Shown one piece after another: positions 6,057 through 8,643 of a stretch of DNA of 8,643 nucleotides. The first letter of the stretch is position 1. The number at the start of each line of letters is the position of its first letter. The position numbers were made by a program, and so were the translations under genes. The notes below the pieces were generated by a model. That model searched no databases, was not told the DNA's origin, and was given only the letters and a program-made list of their open reading frames with translations. This DNA comes from Thermoplasmata archaeon (lineage in GTDB: Archaea > Thermoplasmatota > Thermoplasmata > Lutacidiplasmatales > UBA184), in the NCBI GenBank assembly GCA_030039865.1, contig JASHUS010000220.1:1-8643 (forward strand). The letters are read 5' to 3'.

Positions 6057-8643
6057 ATGCACGCATCAAAATCGAGCCGGTGGATGTTGGGACTGACCGT
6101 GGCGATCGTGGTCCTCGCGGTCGCGGGGTTCTCGATCGGAGGGACGATCCCCTCCCGCGTCGAGGCCTCCGCGAGCGCCTCCCTCCCGGGGAGCGCCGCG
6201 CCGGCGCCGAGCGCTCCGCTCGCCACGAGCCCGCTCGCCGAAGTGAGCGGGCCGTCGCTGACCGCCAGCACGGTCACGGACGCGAGCGAGTACGGCTACA
6301 CGATCCTCCCCGACCCGAGCGCGCTGAACCTCGGCACGACGATGACGCTGCAGGTCTCGGTCGGTTCGGCGTCGGGCCTCGAGAGCTACGTCGAGCAGAT
6401 TCAGAACCCGGATAGCCCGATGTACCACCAGTTCGCGACGCTCGGTGCGCTCGGCGGCGCGTTCGGCGTCTCGACGACGCAGTACGCGGCCGACGAGGCG
6501 TACTTCGCGGGCTACGGGCTCACCGTCACGCCCGACCCCGCCCGGATGTACCTCACGGTCGCGGGCACGATCGCCGAGGTCGAGGCGGCGTTCCACACCC
6601 AGATCGGGGCGTTCACCGAGCAGTACTACTCGCCCGGCCAGTGGAACCCGATCTTCGGCACCGCAAGCGCCGGCTTCAACTCCACCACGAGCCGGCTCGT
6701 CTACCTCAGCACGGGCAACGCGTACCTCCCGAGCGGCATGCACGCGAACGGCGTCGACGGCCTCAGCACGCTCTACGCGCAGCCGGACATCACGACCGCG
6801 TTCGCGGGGCTCTCGCCCGCGACGTCGCTCTCCGCGCTTGGACTCTCGACCTCAATCCCGGCCGCGAGCGAGACGGTCGAGGCCGGCACGGCGCTCGGCG
6901 GCGGCACCTCGGGCGCCTGCGCCTCCCACAACTTCACCTGGGGCCAGCTCGACGGCCTCGACTGGCAGTTCCTCTTCCCGTGCAGCATGCAGGTCCTCAC
7001 CGGCGCGACGAACCTGCTCAACGGCCACTCGGCGATCGGCGGCGCCCCCGACAAGGGCCAGGGCGTGACGATCGCGATCGTCGACGTCGGCTGCCCGTTC
7101 GCGAGCGACTTTCAGCAGTTCCAGCAGCAGACCGGCGTCAACGTGCTCGGACGGCTCACGGTCATCGCGATGAACTCGAGCGGGGAATACTACCCCAACA
7201 CGAACCTCACGGGCTGCGAGTACAACGGCGAGGTCTACGGCTGGACGATCGAGACGAGCCTCGACATCGAGTACGCCGCGACGATCGCGCCGCAGGCGCA
7301 CATCGTCCTCATCTCGACCGGCACCTCCGCGCTGACCGCGTTCGATTCGGCGTACCAGCTCACCGCGGACTACCTGACGAGCGGGGCCGCGACCACGCTG
7401 CCCGCGGGCACCGTGAACCTGAACCTCCTCACGGGGAGCACGACCCAGACGACGTCCGTCGCCGACTCGTCGGTCTCGATCGAGAGCAACTCCTACGGCA
7501 CGGGCGAGCAGTTGACCGAGATCTTCGGCAGCCCGACGTACCTCTCGCTCGAGAACGAGGAGCTCGACCAGCTCGCCGCACTCGGCGTCACGAACATCTT
7601 CGCCTCGGGCGATTCGGGCCCCACCGTCTACCCGTTCCCGCTGCAGGCGGGCATCCCCGCGGACGCGGACGGCCAGACGTCGGTCGGCGGTGGCATGATG
7701 ACCGCCGAGTACGACGGCGTGGAGTTCCCCGACACCGGCGTCGCGACGAACATCGACGGCCTCAACATGACGGTCGCGCCGGTGAGCGGCATCGGGAGCT
7801 TCACCTACTGGTCCGAGTCCGAGTACATCACCTACCAGTACCCCACGGGCAACGAGACGTCGCCCGCGCTCCCGCCGGGCGAGACGGGCGGCGCGTTCGG
7901 CCAGTCGGTCTCGATCGCGCAGCCGTGGTGGCAGAACGCGCTCGACGTCTACGACAGCGGCAGCCTGATCGACCCCGTCGTCAGCGGCAGCGCCGGCTTC
8001 AACATGAGCGTCTACGCGTTCGGCGCCTGGCAGCTGACCTACGGCGGCACGTCGTTCGCCGCGCCCGTCTTCGCGGGGGAGTGGGCGCTCGTCGAGGAGC
8101 AGGCGCTCGTCGCGTTCGGCAACGCGCGCATGGGCGACATCAACGCGCTCCTCTTCGAGCTCCACAACGCCCAGGAGGCCGGCGCGGTCCCGACGAGCGC
8201 GTACACCCCGATGACGAACATCGGCACCGGCGGGATCCAGGAGATCATCTGCCCGGCGTCCGACTGCGGGATCAACATCTGGGAGGACCTCTACCTCTGG
8301 GGCCCGTCGAACGGCGAGGCGCAGTACATGCTCTCGGACCAGGACGAGTTCCCGCAGGACCAGAACCTCCCGTACTGGTTCGGGACGTTGACGAACCCGG
8401 CCGGGAGCGGGTGGAACTACCTCCAGGGGCTCGGCTTCGCGAACGCCCTCGTGCTCTCGACCGAGCTCATCGGCCAAGACCCGGCGACGGAGCACGCGCT
8501 CGACGACTCGGCGTTCTACATCCTCGAGAACGACGGCGGCACGCTCGTGCCGATCCAGACGCTGGTCGCGGGGACGACGTACTCCCTCGAGATCGTCAGC
8601 TCGAGCGGCGGGACGCTGACCGGTCCGTTCGACCTCACGACGT
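6057..8643 (+). CDS. Secreted sedolisin (S53, pro-kumamolisin-type) acid serine peptidase; 3' end beyond window
   Basis: 862 codons are open to the right edge with no stop. Residues 1-29 are a signal or membrane anchor: K5 and R8, then a hydrophobic core from W9 to about G28. An Ala/Ser/Pro-rich linker (about 37-75) follows, then a pro-kumamolisin activation domain (about 90-236, with NPDSPMYHQF and LTVAGTIAEVEAAFHT). After a spacer comes the catalytic domain (GQGVTIAIVDVG from about 335). All catalytic residues are present: E399 and D403 in ETSLDIEYA, oxyanion D519 in ASGDSG, and nucleophile S666 in GGTSFAAP. Sedolisins cleave proteins outside the cell at acid pH after removing their own pro-domain. 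Seven N-x-S/T sequons and six cysteines (288, 309, 346, 387, 732, 737) fit an extracellular, perhaps disulfide-bonded glycoprotein. Odd: in the C-terminal calcium-site region, the Asp usually seen in DIT and GWD appears as N721 and N787. About 65 residues of beta-type sequence follow the catalytic domain. ATG 6057 is the first start in frame and gives the positively charged N-region. Confidence 0.92.
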   Translation, partial: MHASKSSRWMLGLTVAIVVLAVAGFSIGGTIPSRVEASASASLPGSAAPAPSAPLATSPLAEVSGPSLTASTVTDASEYGYTILPDPSALNLGTTMTLQVSVGSASGLESYVEQIQNPDSPMYHQFATLGALGGAFGVSTTQYAADEAYFAGYGLTVTPDPARMYLTVAGTIAEVEAAFHTQIGAFTEQYYSPGQWNPIFGTASAGFNSTTSRLVYLSTGNAYLPSGMHANGVDGLSTLYAQPDITTAFAGLSPATSLSALGLSTSIPAASETVEAGTALGGGTSGACASHNFTWGQLDGLDWQFLFPCSMQVLTGATNLLNGHSAIGGAPDKGQGVTIAIVDVGCPFASDFQQFQQQTGVNVLGRLTVIAMNSSGEYYPNTNLTGCEYNGEVYGWTIETSLDIEYAATIAPQAHIVLISTGTSALTAFDSAYQLTADYLTSGAATTLPAGTVNLNLLTGSTTQTTSVADSSVSIESNSYGTGEQLTEIFGSPTYLSLENEELDQLAALGVTNIFASGDSGPTVYPFPLQAGIPADADGQTSVGGGMMTAEYDGVEFPDTGVATNIDGLNMTVAPVSGIGSFTYWSESEYITYQYPTGNETSPALPPGETGGAFGQSVSIAQPWWQNALDVYDSGSLIDPVVSGSAGFNMSVYAFGAWQLTYGGTSFAAPVFAGEWALVEEQALVAFGNARMGDINALLFELHNAQEAGAVPTSAYTPMTNIGTGGIQEIICPASDCGINIWEDLYLWGPSNGEAQYMLSDQDEFPQDQNLPYWFGTLTNPAGSGWNYLQGLGFANALVLSTELIGQDPATEHALDDSAFYILENDGGTLVPIQTLVAGTTYSLEIVSSSGGTLTGPFDLTT

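Noticed and set aside
6852..8495. A 547-codon minus-strand open frame opposite the sedolisin gene
   Set aside because: The plus strand carries every sedolisin catalytic motif in frame. The antisense product is low-complexity Arg/Val/Asp/Glu sequence and has no promoter or family resemblance.
1..8643. CRISPR arrays, tRNA or rRNA genes
   Set aside because: No regularly spaced direct repeats, no cloverleaf-type T-loop sequence in a tRNA-length context, and no rRNA-like conserved stretches were seen. Nearly all the window is protein-coding.

Overview
The window looks like chromosomal DNA from a high-GC archaeon (about 70% G+C by eye, with codon third positions almost all G or C). Three things point to archaea. 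TATA-like boxes lie a constant distance (centre about 34 bases) upstream of two divergent start codons, which implies leaderless or nearly leaderless mRNAs. There is an AbrB-PhoU fusion regulator of the type common in archaea. There is also a large secreted sedolisin (S53) protease with many N-glycosylation sequons, as found in acid-loving archaea. A lineage within or near Thermoplasmatota is my best guess, but this is inference and not shown by any marker gene.

Layout. Positions 1-3620 (minus strand) form a three-gene operon read right to left. The first gene is a 546-residue iron-sulfur/flavin subunit, in which a ferredoxin-like domain, a pyridine-nucleotide-type oxidoreductase and a BFD-like [2Fe-2S] domain are fused. 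Next is a DAO-family FAD subunit, overlapping the first by 4 bases. Last, after 55 bases, is a glycerate 2-kinase (MOFRL/DUF4147) relative that runs off the left edge and has lost its recognisable catalytic motifs. Positions 3621-3760 hold two divergent promoters. Positions 3761-4849 (plus) encode the AbrB-PhoU regulator. Positions 4850-4995 hold a hairpin, a cluster of three near-palindromic 11-bp repeats and a TATA-like box. Positions 4996-5958 (plus) encode an IS630-type transposase derivative that keeps its DNA-binding half but appears to have lost at least two of the three DDE residues. Positions 6057 to the right edge encode the protease: signal anchor, pro-domain, and a catalytic domain with an intact E-D-D-S set.

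How the genes fit together. The two upstream minus-strand genes make one heteromeric amine or amino-acid dehydrogenase of the hydrogen cyanide synthase / opine oxidase / hydroxyproline dehydrogenase superfamily. Electrons would pass from the DAO flavin to the Fe-S/flavin subunit. The substrate cannot be read from the sequence. The kinase-like protein downstream suggests a link to glycerate or hydroxypyruvate metabolism, but its own activity is doubtful. The protease could supply peptides for amino-acid catabolism, though it is a separate unit and no regulation linking them is visible. The most unusual items are the motif-depleted glycerate-kinase relative and the apparently domesticated IS630 protein with repeats around its promoter.
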